A DNA stretch of 64,000 nt, from contig CAWGDC010000006.1 in NCBI GenBank assembly GCA_963821325.1, positions 682,001-746,000 of the forward strand, given 5' to 3'. A model generated the notes under the pieces. The model made no database searches, was not told where the DNA came from, and saw nothing but the letters and a program-made list of their open reading frames with translations. A program made the position numbers and the translations under genes. Positions within the stretch are counted from its first letter, which is position 1. Every line of letters starts with the position of its first letter. Positions 28,627 to 37,546 of this stretch are shown here, one piece after another. The DNA is from PALSA-555 sp963821325. Lineage in GTDB: Bacteria; Actinomycetota; Acidimicrobiia; IMCC26256; PALSA-555.

Positions 28627-28764
28627 CGTCCCAGCCTCCCACCGCCGGTGAGCGCCCCGCGGGTCGGCCGCCGAATTTTTCGCCGGGTTGCTCAAGGTCG
28701 GGCGCGAAACGGCCGAGACTGGGGCTGGTGCGGCGGGGCATGCGCATCGCAGCAAGGGGAGGCG

Positions 28765-29508
28765 ATGATGAGCTCCGCGGGTAAGCAGCGAGGTGACCGG
28801 TTCGCTCGCGGCAACGACGGCGTGAGCCTCCGGTGCCTCGCCGCGTGCGCGGCCACTGCCGCGCTGGTGCTCCTCGTCGCCGCGCCGGCCGCCGCGACCC
28901 TGTCGGCCCGGGCGCCCACCAACAACGGGCACGGCAGCGGCGAATACGGCGACCACCCCTCCGGCTCCGGCGACGGCTCCAACCCGGGTCGACACCTCGG
29001 CGGCGACGGCCAGCCCCCGTCGCGGCAGGGCGGCGGCTCGACCCGCCCGACGGCAGTGCCGCCCAAGATCACCACGGCCCCCCTGGCCCTGCCCACGTTC
29101 CCGCCGGTGCCCCCGCCGGTGCCCCCGCCGGTGCTCCCGCCCGTTCTCGCGCCCGTGCGCCCGCCGCTGCGCGCGCGCCAGTCGCGCCGGTCGCGGCGGC
29201 GGTGACGCCGAGCGGCGCGTTCGCGACCAGCGTCCGCAGCGCGACCGCGGGCCCGGCGGCGGGGGGCACGTCAGCCGCCGTGTTCGCCGCTGCGCCCCCC
29301 ACCCCGTCCCAGGTCCTGCCGCTGCCGACGCCGGGCAAGGGGGGCGTCGCGCGGTGCGTTGCAGACGGCCCAGTCGTACGTGCTCCTGTTGGCGCTGTGT
29401 GGGGTCGTGGTGCTCTTCCTCGCCGCCCAGGGCCACCTCGACCGGCGTGACCCGCGGATCGCCCGGGCACCCGTGCGGGACCACCTGGAGTTCCGGGACT
29501 TCGAGTGA
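28765..29508 (+). CDS. Proline-rich exported membrane-anchored protein (frame broken twice)
   Basis: The open frame from ATG 28765 has a signal-like stretch (CLAACAATAALVLLVAAPAAA), a Gly/Ser/His-rich linker and a Pro/Val repeat (PPVPPPVPPPVLPPVLAPV), and stops early at 29205. Two other frames continue in order: Ala/Pro-rich sequence to about 29345, then SYVLLLALCGVVVLFLAAQG and a charged tail DHLEFRDFE ending exactly at the GTGA overlap with the next gene. The span is 3n, so two compensating shifts are likely. Secreted, Pro-rich spacer, C-terminal helix: a surface-anchored protein. Lower confidence in the middle part. Confidence 0.55.
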
Positions 29509-30995
29509 CCACGACGCTCCATGACCCGCAGGCACCGGTCGAGGACCGCCTCGGCGTCCTGCAGCTCGTCCGGGTCAGCGTCGCCGTCGCGGTCGCGGCG
29601 CTGCCCCCGATCGTCGGCACCCGCGGCGCGCCCCTGTCGGTGTCGGCGGCGTATCTCGCCGTGGTCGTGCTCGCCGAGCTGGTGCGCCGGCGACGGCCCC
29701 GCCTGACCGCCTCAATGCTCAGCGCCCTCGTCCTCGTCGACGGGGCGTTCCTCGCCGGCGCCGTGCTCCTCACCGGCGGCACGACCAGCCCCCTCTTGTT
29801 CCTCGCGTTCCTCGAGGTGGTCGCGGTCACGCTGCTGGCGTCGCCGCGCACCGGGTTGAAGCTCGCCGTCTGGTGCGCGCTGCTGCTCTTCCTCGGCCGC
29901 ACCGTTGCGGCCAGCGGCGTGCTGCGGCTCACCGCCTCCGGTGACGACCGCGCCGCGGCGTTGAGCGGCGCGGCCTTCTTGCTGTTCGCCGTGGGCGCCG
30001 CCGCCTTCCAGTCCGTGAACGAGCGGGCGCTGCGGCGTAGCGGCTCCGAGCTGCTCGGCCTCGTCGAGCTCGGCCGGTCCCTGGAGCAGGCGCGACGACC
30101 CGACGAGGTCGTCGCCGTGCTGCTCGCGCATCTCCGCACCCAGCTCGGCTTCACCCGGGTCGTGGCCCTCGTCCGGGGCGGCGACGCCTGGATCGTCGCC
30201 GGCGACGTCGCGTCCCCGGGACACCATCCCGGCGCGCTCGGACCCGTCGGCGACGCGGTGCTCGGCGACGGCGAGGGCCGTCTCGTCCGAGGACTCGACC
30301 GCGGCCTCCTCGCCGAGCAGCTCCCGTGGGCGCAGAACGTCGTCGTCGTCGCCATCCCCGGCGAGGAGGAGCCGCTCGGCGTCCTCGCCGCCGAATGGGG
30401 TCGGGGACCCAACGCCCGCATCCCCGAGCTCACCGTCGCGTCGGTCCACCAGGCCGCCACACACGCCGCGTTGACGCTCCGCAACGCCCGGCTCCTCGAC
30501 GAGGTGCGACGCCTCGCGACCCGCGACGAGCTCACCGGGCTGGCCAACCGACGCCTCTTCGAGGAGACCCTCACCCTCGAGGTCGGACGCCACCGGCGGA
30601 CCGGCGCGCCCCTCAGCGTCATCGCGCTCGACGTCGACCACTTCAAGCACGTCAACGACGGCTTGGGGCACCCCGCCGGTGACCACGTCCTGCGTCTGAT
30701 CGGCGGCGCGCTGCGCGACGGCACGAAGGCCTACGACCTCCCCGCCCGCACCGGCGGCGACGAGTTCCTCGTCCTGCTGCCCGGCTGCGCCGCCGCCGAC
30801 GTCACCCGGGTCGCCGAGCGGCTCCGCGGCGTCGCCCGCCGCGCCGTCGGCCCCGACCTGACCGTCACGCTCAGCGCCGGGACCGCGACCATCCCCGACG
30901 ACGCCGTCGACGCCACCCAGCTGCTCGCCGCGGCCGACACCGCCCTGTACCAGGCCAAGCGGACCGGACGCGACCGTGTCGGCATCCCCACCTGA
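29505..30995 (+). CDS. Membrane GAF-like / GGDEF diguanylate cyclase
   Basis: 496 aa. About five to six N-terminal helices (residues 20-175), a GAF-like segment (about 190-320), then a GGDEF domain (about 335-495): RDELTGLANRRLFEETLTLE, ALDVDHFKHVNDGLGHPAGD and the active loop TGGDEF. The residues before it (KAYDLPART) show a K-x-x-D instead of the R-x-x-D inhibitory site, so feedback inhibition by c-di-GMP may be weakened. Start overlaps the surface-protein stop (GTGA), so the two are coupled. Confidence 0.87.
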   Translation: MTTTLHDPQAPVEDRLGVLQLVRVSVAVAVAALPPIVGTRGAPLSVSAAYLAVVVLAELVRRRRPRLTASMLSALVLVDGAFLAGAVLLTGGTTSPLLFLAFLEVVAVTLLASPRTGLKLAVWCALLLFLGRTVAASGVLRLTASGDDRAAALSGAAFLLFAVGAAAFQSVNERALRRSGSELLGLVELGRSLEQARRPDEVVAVLLAHLRTQLGFTRVVALVRGGDAWIVAGDVASPGHHPGALGPVGDAVLGDGEGRLVRGLDRGLLAEQLPWAQNVVVVAIPGEEEPLGVLAAEWGRGPNARIPELTVASVHQAATHAALTLRNARLLDEVRRLATRDELTGLANRRLFEETLTLEVGRHRRTGAPLSVIALDVDHFKHVNDGLGHPAGDHVLRLIGGALRDGTKAYDLPARTGGDEFLVLLPGCAAADVTRVAERLRGVARRAVGPDLTVTLSAGTATIPDDAVDATQLLAAADTALYQAKRTGRDRVGIPT

Positions 30996-30997
30996 GA

Positions 30998-31026
30998 GCC
31001 CGCGCGCGCCGACAGCCAGCGCGGGC
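30998..31026. terminator. Hairpin after the diguanylate cyclase gene
   Basis: 8-bp perfect stem (GCCCGCGC at 30998-31005 with its complement at 31019-31026) and a 13-nt loop, starting two bases after the cyclase stop and before the convergent acyl-CoA synthetase. No T-run. Terminator role inferred from position. Confidence 0.45.
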
Positions 31027-31053
31027 AGCGTCGCGGTCCATCGACCAGGAGCG

Positions 31054-32646
31054 TCAGCCGGACGTCGCCGCGGCGCTGAGCGCCGCGGCACGTTCACGCA
31101 GCCGCGGGTAGTTGGCCTTCCCCGCCGCGGAGCGCTCGAGCGACCCGACGAGGAAGAACCGCTTCGGGCGCTTGTAGCCCGCGACGCGGTCCCGGCACCA
31201 CGCCGCGAGATCGGTGTCGAGGTGCGGGTGGGTGCCGTCGCGGGGCACGACGAGCGCGACGACGGCCTCCCCGAAGCGGGTGTCGGGGACGCCGACCACG
31301 ACGACGTCCTCGACGCCGGGGTGGCTGCGCAGCACGAGCTCGACCTCCTCCGGGTACACCTTCTCGCCACCGGTGTTGATGCACGCCGAGCCCCGCCCGA
31401 GCAGCTGGATCGTCCCGTCCGCCTCGACCGTCGCGTAGTCGCCCGGGATCGCGTACCGGACCCCGTCGAGGACCCGGAACGTCGACGCGGTCTTCGCGTC
31501 GTCGTGGAGGTAGCCGAGCGGCAGCCGACCCCGGACGGCGAGGAGCCCGACGTCGCCGCGGCCTGGCGCGACCGGCTGGCCGGTGTCCTCGTCGAGGACC
31601 TGTACCCGGGCGCTCACCGCGAAGCGGGCCGGTGCCAGCTCGGAGCCGGCCCGTGACGCGCTGCGGCTCGATGAACCCCTCCGACGCGCCGAGCGAGTCG
31701 ATGAGCGTCACGTCCGGCAGGTGCGCGAGCAGCCCGGCCTTGGTGTCGGGGCTCCAGGTGACGCCCGACGAGGTGATGACCCGCAGGCTCGACAGGTCGA
31801 AGCGGGGATGGGTGTCGAGCACGGCGAGGAGCGGCCGGGCGAACACGTCGCCGACGATGGTGAGCACCGCGACGCGGTGCCGCTCGACCTCGGACCAGAC
31901 GCGGGCCGCGTCGAGGCCGGCCTCGTCGATGAGCACGACGGTGCCGCCGCCAGCGAGGGTCGTCATCGCCATGAACAGGCCGGTGCCGTGCATCAGCGGG
32001 CAGGCGGGCAACGCCGTCCCGGTCCGCTTCCCGGCGCGCGCCGCCGCCACGGGGTCGGGCGGCTCGGTCCCGGGCCGGCCGAGCTCCCACAACGCGACGT
32101 AGAGGTCGTCGTTGCGCCACCGCACGCCCTTCGGCATGCCGGTCGTCCCGCCGGTGTAGAGCAGGATCACGTCGTCGCCGTCCGGTGGCCGAGCCCGCCA
32201 CGCCCCGTCGGGTGACGCCGCGGCGATCGCCGCCTCGTAGGGGTCACCGACCACGAGCAGCGTCGGGCGGTGCTCGGCCGGCAGCTGCGTCGCCGCGTCG
32301 TGCACCACGTCGGCGACCGCTGGGCCGTGCACGCACACCCGCGCCCCGAATCGGCGAGGACGTAGCGCACCTCGTCCGCGACGTACCGGTAGTTCACGTT
32401 CACCGGCTGCGCGCCGAGCTTCAACGCGGCGAAGAACGTCTCGAGGTACTCGACCCGGTTCGTGAGATCGATGGCCACCGCATCGCCCGGCCCCACCGTG
32501 TGGCTGTGCAGATGCGACGCGAGCCGCGACGCCCGCTCGTCGAGCTCGCGCCACGTGCGCCGCACGTCGCCGCACCACAGCGCGTCGCGGTCGGGCACCT
32601 CGGCCGCGACGCGCTCCCACACAGCGGCGAAGTTCCAGCCCGGCAC
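31054..32646 (-). CDS. Acyl-CoA synthetase, AMP-binding (two frameshifts)
   Basis: About 530 aa. N-terminal part WNFAAVWERVAAEVPDRDAL up to about 32348, then on the next frame the AMP loop ILLYTGGTTGMPKGV and the substrate motif SSLRVITSSGVTWSP. After about 31645 the C-terminal domain follows with INTGGEKVYPEEVE and catalytic Lys in KRFFLVGSLERSAAGKANY. Frame breaks: one base lost near 32348 and one gained near 31645 (total span 3n). Activates a fatty or aromatic acid to its CoA ester. Divergent from the next ligase with 45 bp between starts. Confidence 0.87.
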
Positions 32647-32691
32647 AGCGCGGCAGTGTACGTGTGGCCCCTCCCGCGCGAGGCTGCCGCC

Positions 32692-34230
32692 GTGGCCGAG
32701 ACCCTCGCCCCGATCGCCGACCGCAAGCCCGACACGCCCGCGCTCGTCGACGAGCGGACGACGCGCTCGTGGCGCGAGTTCAACGGGCGCGTCAACCGGC
32801 TCATCCACGCGCTGCGCGGCCTCGGGCTCGGCGCCGGGGACCGGGCGGCGCTGCTGTGCGCCAACCGGGTCGAGCTGTTCGAGGTGCTCGGCGCCGCCAT
32901 GCACGCGGGCATCGTGGTCGTGCCGCTGAACTGGCACTGGATCGCCGACGAGATCTCCTACGTTCTCGACGACGCCGACGCGCGGGTGCTGCTCACCGAC
33001 CCCGAGCACGCCGACGTCGCCCACGCCGCCGCCGGGCAGGCCGACGCCGACGTGACGGTCGTCACCGTCGGCGACGACGGCTACGACGCGTGGCTCGAGG
33101 CGCAGCCCACCGACGAGCCCGCCGAGCAGGTCCTGGCCGGCCCGATGTTCTACACGTCGGGCACCACCGGGCGGCCCAAAGGCGTCCACAACATGCTGAC
33201 CCGCGCCGGGATGCCGGCGTCGGCGTGGACGCTCATCACCGCCGGCGCGGTCGAGAACCTGGACCTCCCCACCGACGGGGTGACGCTGCTGTGCGGCCCC
33301 GCGTACCACTCCGCGCAATGGGCGTTCGCCATGTTCCCGCTGCTCGCCGGCGGCACCCTCGTGATGCGGGCCCGCTTCGACCCGGCCGAGGTGCTCGAGC
33401 TCATCGACCGGTGGCAGGTCACGAACCTGCATCTCGTCCCGACCCAGATGGTGCGGCTCCTGCGCCTCCCCGACGCCACGCGTGCCCGGTTCTCGGGGGC
33501 GAGCCTGCGCATCGTGCACCACGGTGCCGCGCCGTGCCCCCCCGACGTGAAGCGCCAGATGCTCGCCTGGTGGGGTCCCATCCTCGTCGAGTACTACGGC
33601 GGCACCGAGGGGGCGATGCTGTCCACCATCACCGCCGAGGAATGGCTCGCGCACCCGACGAGCGTCGGGCGGCCGTGGCCGAGCGTCGACGTCCTCGTCG
33701 TGCGCGACGACGGCAGCGACTGCGACGTCGGCGAGGTCGGCACCCTCTATGTCCGCAACAAGCTCGGGACCGACTTCGAGTACCACGGCGACCCCGCCAA
33801 GACGGCCGCCGCGCACCGCAGCCCCGGCGTGTTCACCCTCGGCGACGTCGGCTACCTCGACGACGACGGCTACCTGCACCTCTCCGACCGGCGGATCGAC
33901 CTCATCATCTCCGGTGGGGTGAACATCTACCCGGCCGAGATCGAGGGCGTCCTCGCCGCGCACCCGGCGGTGCACGACGTCGCGGTGTTCGGCATCCCCG
34001 ACGACGAGTTCGGCGAGGCGGTGAAGGCCGCGGTGCAGCTCGAGGAGAGTGTGGCGCCGTCGGCCGCCCTCACCGACGAGCTGCTCACCTACTGCCGGGC
34101 GCACCTCGCCGGCTACAAGGTGCCGCGATCGATCGACTACGAGACGACGCTGCCCCGACACCCGACCGGCAAGCTCTACAAGCGGCTGCTCCGCGACCGC
34201 TACTGGGAGGGAACCGGCCGGCGCATCTGA
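32692..34230 (+). CDS. Acyl-CoA synthetase, AMP-binding
   Basis: 512 aa from GTG 32692; GTGs at 32656 and 32662 are possible but would crowd the divergent gene. Complete: FYTSGTTGRPKGVHNM (AMP loop), EYYGGTEGAML (motif II), LGDVGYLDDDGYLHLSDR (core motif), GGVNIYPAEIEGVL and PRHPTGKLYKRLLRD with the C-terminal catalytic Lys. A class I adenylate-forming enzyme making acyl-CoA. It differs in sequence from its divergent neighbour, so the two likely act on different acids. Confidence 0.9.
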   Translation: MAETLAPIADRKPDTPALVDERTTRSWREFNGRVNRLIHALRGLGLGAGDRAALLCANRVELFEVLGAAMHAGIVVVPLNWHWIADEISYVLDDADARVLLTDPEHADVAHAAAGQADADVTVVTVGDDGYDAWLEAQPTDEPAEQVLAGPMFYTSGTTGRPKGVHNMLTRAGMPASAWTLITAGAVENLDLPTDGVTLLCGPAYHSAQWAFAMFPLLAGGTLVMRARFDPAEVLELIDRWQVTNLHLVPTQMVRLLRLPDATRARFSGASLRIVHHGAAPCPPDVKRQMLAWWGPILVEYYGGTEGAMLSTITAEEWLAHPTSVGRPWPSVDVLVVRDDGSDCDVGEVGTLYVRNKLGTDFEYHGDPAKTAAAHRSPGVFTLGDVGYLDDDGYLHLSDRRIDLIISGGVNIYPAEIEGVLAAHPAVHDVAVFGIPDDEFGEAVKAAVQLEESVAPSAALTDELLTYCRAHLAGYKVPRSIDYETTLPRHPTGKLYKRLLRDRYWEGTGRRI

Positions 34231-34542
34231 CCCGCGTCACCGCGACGGCTGGGCCCGCCGTCGACGCCGAGCACGGTGCGCCCGACGTCGGGGAGGCCCA
34301 CCCGGACCGACACGGCGAGCCCGCCAAGATCGCCGCGCCGAGCAGCGCGACGACGCCGGCCGTCGCCCAGCAGGCCGGCGCCGGCCGAGCACGCCGGCCT
34401 GCCCGCCGAGCACGGCCGCATCCCCGGCCCGGGTCATGGTGGGGGCCCTCCGGTCCACGGCTCCTCCTGGCCCGCATCCTCGGTGGCGCAGGAAAGGCGA
34501 CGTGAGCCGGTCGTGGGAACCGGGCCAGCCGGGGCTCGTAGG
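34231..34542. other. Stretch without a supported gene
   Basis: About 310 bp. The minus strand contains fragments of a possible small membrane protein on two frames (AGVVALLGAAILAG near 34345, then VSVRVGLPDVGRTVLGVDGG near 34290), which could be a third frameshifted small gene. The evidence is too thin to call it. Confidence 0.3.
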
Positions 34543-35379
34543 TTGGGGGGCATCAGCACCGCCGCCGACCCCGCCGACGAGCGCCTCCCCACCCGCCGTC
34601 CCGCGCCCATCCCGGCGCGTCCCGACCCGAGCACGACCGTCGGGCTGCACAGCGTCGTCGAGCGCGTCCTCGACGCCACCGTGGGCCGCGCCGTCGCCGA
34701 GCCGCTGCCCGTCCACTCGGCGGACGACGTGCGCGCCAGCGTCCAGGGGCCCGCCACCGCCGGGATGACGAGCCTCGTGCTCCCCGCCCTGGCCCGCCTC
34801 TCGGGCCGGTGGACGAGCCGTGTCGTGAACGTCGGCTCGCGCGTGTCGTTCTCGTTGAAGACCCTGCTCGCCACGCTGCCGCCGGTCGCCACGTCGGTGG
34901 TAGTCGGCACCCGCGAGCTCCACGCCCTCGCCTCGCTCGTCGTGCAGCGCCTCCGCGCCGAGGGGCTGCCCGTCGAGCACCGGTTCGTCCAGCGGGTGAC
35001 CGTCAACGCCTACGTGTGGCCCAGCGGCGGCCGGTCCCTCGCCGACGCGCACGCCCCCGCCCTGCCGCGGGTCGCGGGTCTCTGGGCGACCCGGCCGCTG
35101 GCCGCCGAGCGGTCCGGCGAGTGGGCCGGCCGGGCCGCGGACGCCATCGAGGCGGCCGACCTGCGCGCCGAGTACGCCCGCTACCAGGGGCCCGCGGCGC
35201 TCGACGTGCTGAGGCGCGCCGCGGTTCAGGCGGCGTCGACGTGCGACACGCGCCACGCCGCGATCGCCGTCTCGAGCTCCGAGTCCCGCTCGAGCTCCGC
35301 GACCGAGGCCCGCAGCTCGGGGGTCAGCGCGCTCACCCGTCCGAGCCGTCGCCGGAACACGGCGACGAGCGCCCGGTAG
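34543..35379 (+). CDS. Conserved-looking hypothetical protein, end uncertain
   Basis: A long open frame with normal actinobacterial codon bias to about 35220, then running antisense into the convergent gene. The start is unclear: TTG 34543 or GTG 34513. Central region SRVSFSLKTLLATLPPVATS and ELHALASLVVQRLRAEGLPV looks like helical globular or membrane-associated protein. The final sequence (SSSESRSSSATEARSSG) is a typical antisense shadow, so the true end is probably near 35220 with the stop lost to an indel. No family recognised. Confidence 0.5.
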   Translation: MGGISTAADPADERLPTRRPAPIPARPDPSTTVGLHSVVERVLDATVGRAVAEPLPVHSADDVRASVQGPATAGMTSLVLPALARLSGRWTSRVVNVGSRVSFSLKTLLATLPPVATSVVVGTRELHALASLVVQRLRAEGLPVEHRFVQRVTVNAYVWPSGGRSLADAHAPALPRVAGLWATRPLAAERSGEWAGRAADAIEAADLRAEYARYQGPAALDVLRRAAVQAASTCDTRHAAIAVSSSESRSSSATEARSSGVSALTRPSRRRNTATSAR

Positions 35380-35807
35380 CGCTCCAGGATCCGGTTCGGC
35401 GGCTCGTCGTGGCGAGCGAACGCCACGCTGCCGTGCCGGCGCACGTCCCGCAGCAGCTCCTGGACGTCTCGGACCGTCACCGCGGCGCAGACCCGTACCA
35501 CCGACCGGTCAGGCTCCGCCTCGAGACGGGCCGGGTCGGCGAGCGCCTCGGTGCACGCCGCGACCAGCCGCGCCGCCTTCTTACCGACCCGCCGGCGCAC
35601 CTCACCCGCGGGCATCTCGACGCCGCGGGAGGCGTCGACGATCATCCCGGCGATCGCCTCACGGTTCGTGCCGCCGTCGCCGAGCACCAGCGACGCCACG
35701 CCGAGCACCTGCGCCACCGACGCGGTCCGCGCGCCCTGCGCCGCGTGCAGCTCGGTCGCCCAGTTCGCGGCGACGAAGAAGCGCTTCCCGACGGGGATCT
35801 CGGCCAC
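35226..35807 (-). CDS. Degenerate HD-domain (RelA/SpoT hydrolase-like) protein
   Basis: 193 aa. The N-terminal half follows HD-phosphohydrolase layout: FFVAANWATELHAAQGART (normally an A-x-x-x-H-x-G/Q helix with an RKGT loop), VAQVLGVASLVLGDGG, REAIAGMIVDASRG, EVRRRVGKKAARLVAACTEA. In active relatives the third element is LLHDAVED. Here His and the distal Glu-Asp are replaced (IVDASRG), so metal-dependent hydrolysis is probably lost. The C-terminal half is a helical segment of unknown role. Likely a regulatory or non-enzymatic derivative. Confidence 0.65.
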   Translation of the reverse strand: MAEIPVGKRFFVAANWATELHAAQGARTASVAQVLGVASLVLGDGGTNREAIAGMIVDASRGVEMPAGEVRRRVGKKAARLVAACTEALADPARLEAEPDRSVVRVCAAVTVRDVQELLRDVRRHGSVAFARHDEPPNRILERYRALVAVFRRRLGRVSALTPELRASVAELERDSELETAIAAWRVSHVDAA

Positions 35808-35851
35808 GCCCCGAACCTACCCAGCCGCGCCGCCGCGGCGGTGGATCCGGG

Positions 35852-36793
35852 TCAGGCCGACGCGCCGACCCGCGCGTCGAGGTCGGCGCGCTCCGCGGCG
35901 CTCACCGTCCAGGCGGTGGTCGCCGCCGCGTTGGCCCGCACCTGCTCCGGTGACGTCGCGCCCGCGATGACGCTGGCCACCAGCGGGTTCGATGCCAGCC
36001 ACGACAGGGCGAGCTCGGGGAGGGTGTGGCCGTGGTCGCGGGCGAACGCGTCGAGCGCCTCGACCGTGGCGAACTGCTCGTCGCCGAGGAGCTGGTCGAC
36101 CCGCTCCTTCGGCCACTGCGCCAGCCGGGTCCCCGCCGGCGGGGGTGTCCCCCGCCGGTACTTGCCGGTGAGCAGCCCGCTGGCGAGCGGGAAGTACGGC
36201 ACGAACGACAGCCCGTGGCGGCGACAGGCGTCGAGCACCGCCCGCTCGGGATCGCGCCGTAAGAGGCTGTACTCGTTCTGGACGCTCACGAACGGGTGGA
36301 CCCCGAGCGACGCCGCCGCGTCGGCGGCCTCGTCGAGCTGCTTGGCCGAGAAGTTCGAGCAGCCGAGCTCCCGGACCGTGCCGGCCGTGACGAGGCGGTC
36401 CAGCGCCGCAAGCGTGTCGCCGATCGGCGTCTTGGCGTCCGGGGCATGCAACCAGTACAGGTCGATGTGGTCCGTGCCGAGGCGCTGCAGGCTCGCCACG
36501 ACGGCCTCGGCCACCCACGACGGGTCGCCGCCGGGCCGTCCGTCGGGCGGCGGGCGCATCCCGAACTTCGTCGCCACCACCACGTCGTCGCGCCGCGACC
36601 CGAGCGCCCGCCCGAGGAACTCCTCGGACTTCCCGCCGCCGTAGAGGTCCGCGGTGTCGAAGAAGGTGATCCCGACGTCCAGCGCCGCGGCCACGACCTC
36701 CCCGGCCGCCCGCTCGTCGATGCGCATCCCGAAGTTGTTGCACCCGACCCCGGCGACCGACACCTCGAGCTCGCCGATGCGTCTCGTCTCCAC
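35852..36793 (-). CDS. Aldo/keto reductase
   Basis: 313 aa, intact. The (alpha/beta)8 AKR tetrad is visible: Asp and Tyr in FDTADLYGGGKSEEFLG (about residues 45-61), Lys in VVATKFGMR and His in IDLYWLHAPDA. NADPH-binding C-terminus ends LASNPLVASVIAGATSPEQV. It is of the short-tailed YhdN/Tas type. Probably reduces aldehydes or ketones with NADPH; the substrate is unknown. The ATG is about 20 bp downstream of the next gene's stop. Confidence 0.9.
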   Translation of the reverse strand: METRRIGELEVSVAGVGCNNFGMRIDERAAGEVVAAALDVGITFFDTADLYGGGKSEEFLGRALGSRRDDVVVATKFGMRPPPDGRPGGDPSWVAEAVVASLQRLGTDHIDLYWLHAPDAKTPIGDTLAALDRLVTAGTVRELGCSNFSAKQLDEAADAAASLGVHPFVSVQNEYSLLRRDPERAVLDACRRHGLSFVPYFPLASGLLTGKYRRGTPPPAGTRLAQWPKERVDQLLGDEQFATVEALDAFARDHGHTLPELALSWLASNPLVASVIAGATSPEQVRANAAATTAWTVSAAERADLDARVGASA

Positions 36794-36812
36794 GTCTCGT
36801 CCTCTCCTCGCG

Positions 36813-37148
36813 CTACTGGCCGGGGGCTTCGTGCAGGTACCGCGGGTTGCCGTCCGGGTCGGCGAACGACGCGATCGACGGCCCGCCCTCCCGTGACGGG
36901 TCCTCCAAGTCGACGCCGCGTGCTCGCAACGTGGCCACCACGTCGTCGATCGGCTCGGTGACGATCAACCCGACGGAGACACCCCCGGCGGACGCACCCG
37001 ACGCGCCCGGGTGCAGGCCCAGCTGCAGGCCGTCCCCGACGTCGATCGACGTCTCGTGGTCCCCGGCCCGCCAGGCGAGCGCCAACCCGGGCGTCTCGGT
37101 GTCGAAGCGCACCGAACGATCCAAGTCCGACACCAGGAGCGTCGGCAT
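36813..37148 (-). CDS. Short VOC (glyoxalase-like) protein
   Basis: 111 aa from ATG 37148 (upstream in-frame sequence is low-complexity and unlikely). One VOC unit: MPTLLVSDLDRSVRFDTETPG, LQLGLHP, VATLRARGVDLEDPSREGG and SFADPDGNPRYL. The usual FY of the first helix is RFD here. 19 bp upstream of the aldo/keto reductase on the same strand, so likely in one unit. Confidence 0.7.
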   Translation of the reverse strand: MPTLLVSDLDRSVRFDTETPGLALAWRAGDHETSIDVGDGLQLGLHPGASGASAGGVSVGLIVTEPIDDVVATLRARGVDLEDPSREGGPSIASFADPDGNPRYLHEAPGQ

Positions 37149-37546
37149 CCCACCGCGAATCACGCAGCGCGCCTCCTCGCCGCGGAGCGTACCGCCGACC
37201 ACTCGCGCCGCCGCCGCCCGGCAGGCCACGGCGGCACCGGGCGGCACTCGCGTCACGGGGCCCACCGTCTCCCCCCGACGACTCGGCTGCGCTCCGCAGC
37301 CTCAGGCGAGTCAGGGACGGCGCCGTCCCGCCCGGGATCACGGACGTCCCCGCGGTTCTTTACGTCGACCTGATGCGGCGCGGCTTACGGTACGCCCGAA
37401 GCGGTCTCCCGACGCTCGGCGCATGGTTCCAGAGCCGCGTCGAGCGGTGGGGTGGCTCGCGTCTCCCGGCCGGCAGCTGCCCGCACAGACCCCCCGGGCC
37501 GGGACGCGGCGAGCCACCCCCGGGAGGCCGCATCCTCGGGGGGCCG
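37149..37546. other. Gene-free stretch with palindrome
   Basis: About 400 bp with no convincing ORF on either strand. It contains a perfect 16-bp palindrome, GGGACGGCGCCGTCCC, at 37314-37329, and a small CTGCG/CGCAG hairpin near 37288-37300. No tRNA-like fold is apparent. Confidence 0.5.

Noticed and set aside
26821..28764. Plus-strand open frame running through the glpD and rhodanese region into the surface protein
   Set aside because: The first part is antisense to glpD; only the part after ATG 28765 has signal-peptide character.
37360..37546. C-terminal extension of the GT-C glycosyltransferase frame (CGQLPAGRR... region)
   Set aside because: After correcting the frame near 37700 the protein ends at a TAG at 37547-37549, so the extension is non-coding.
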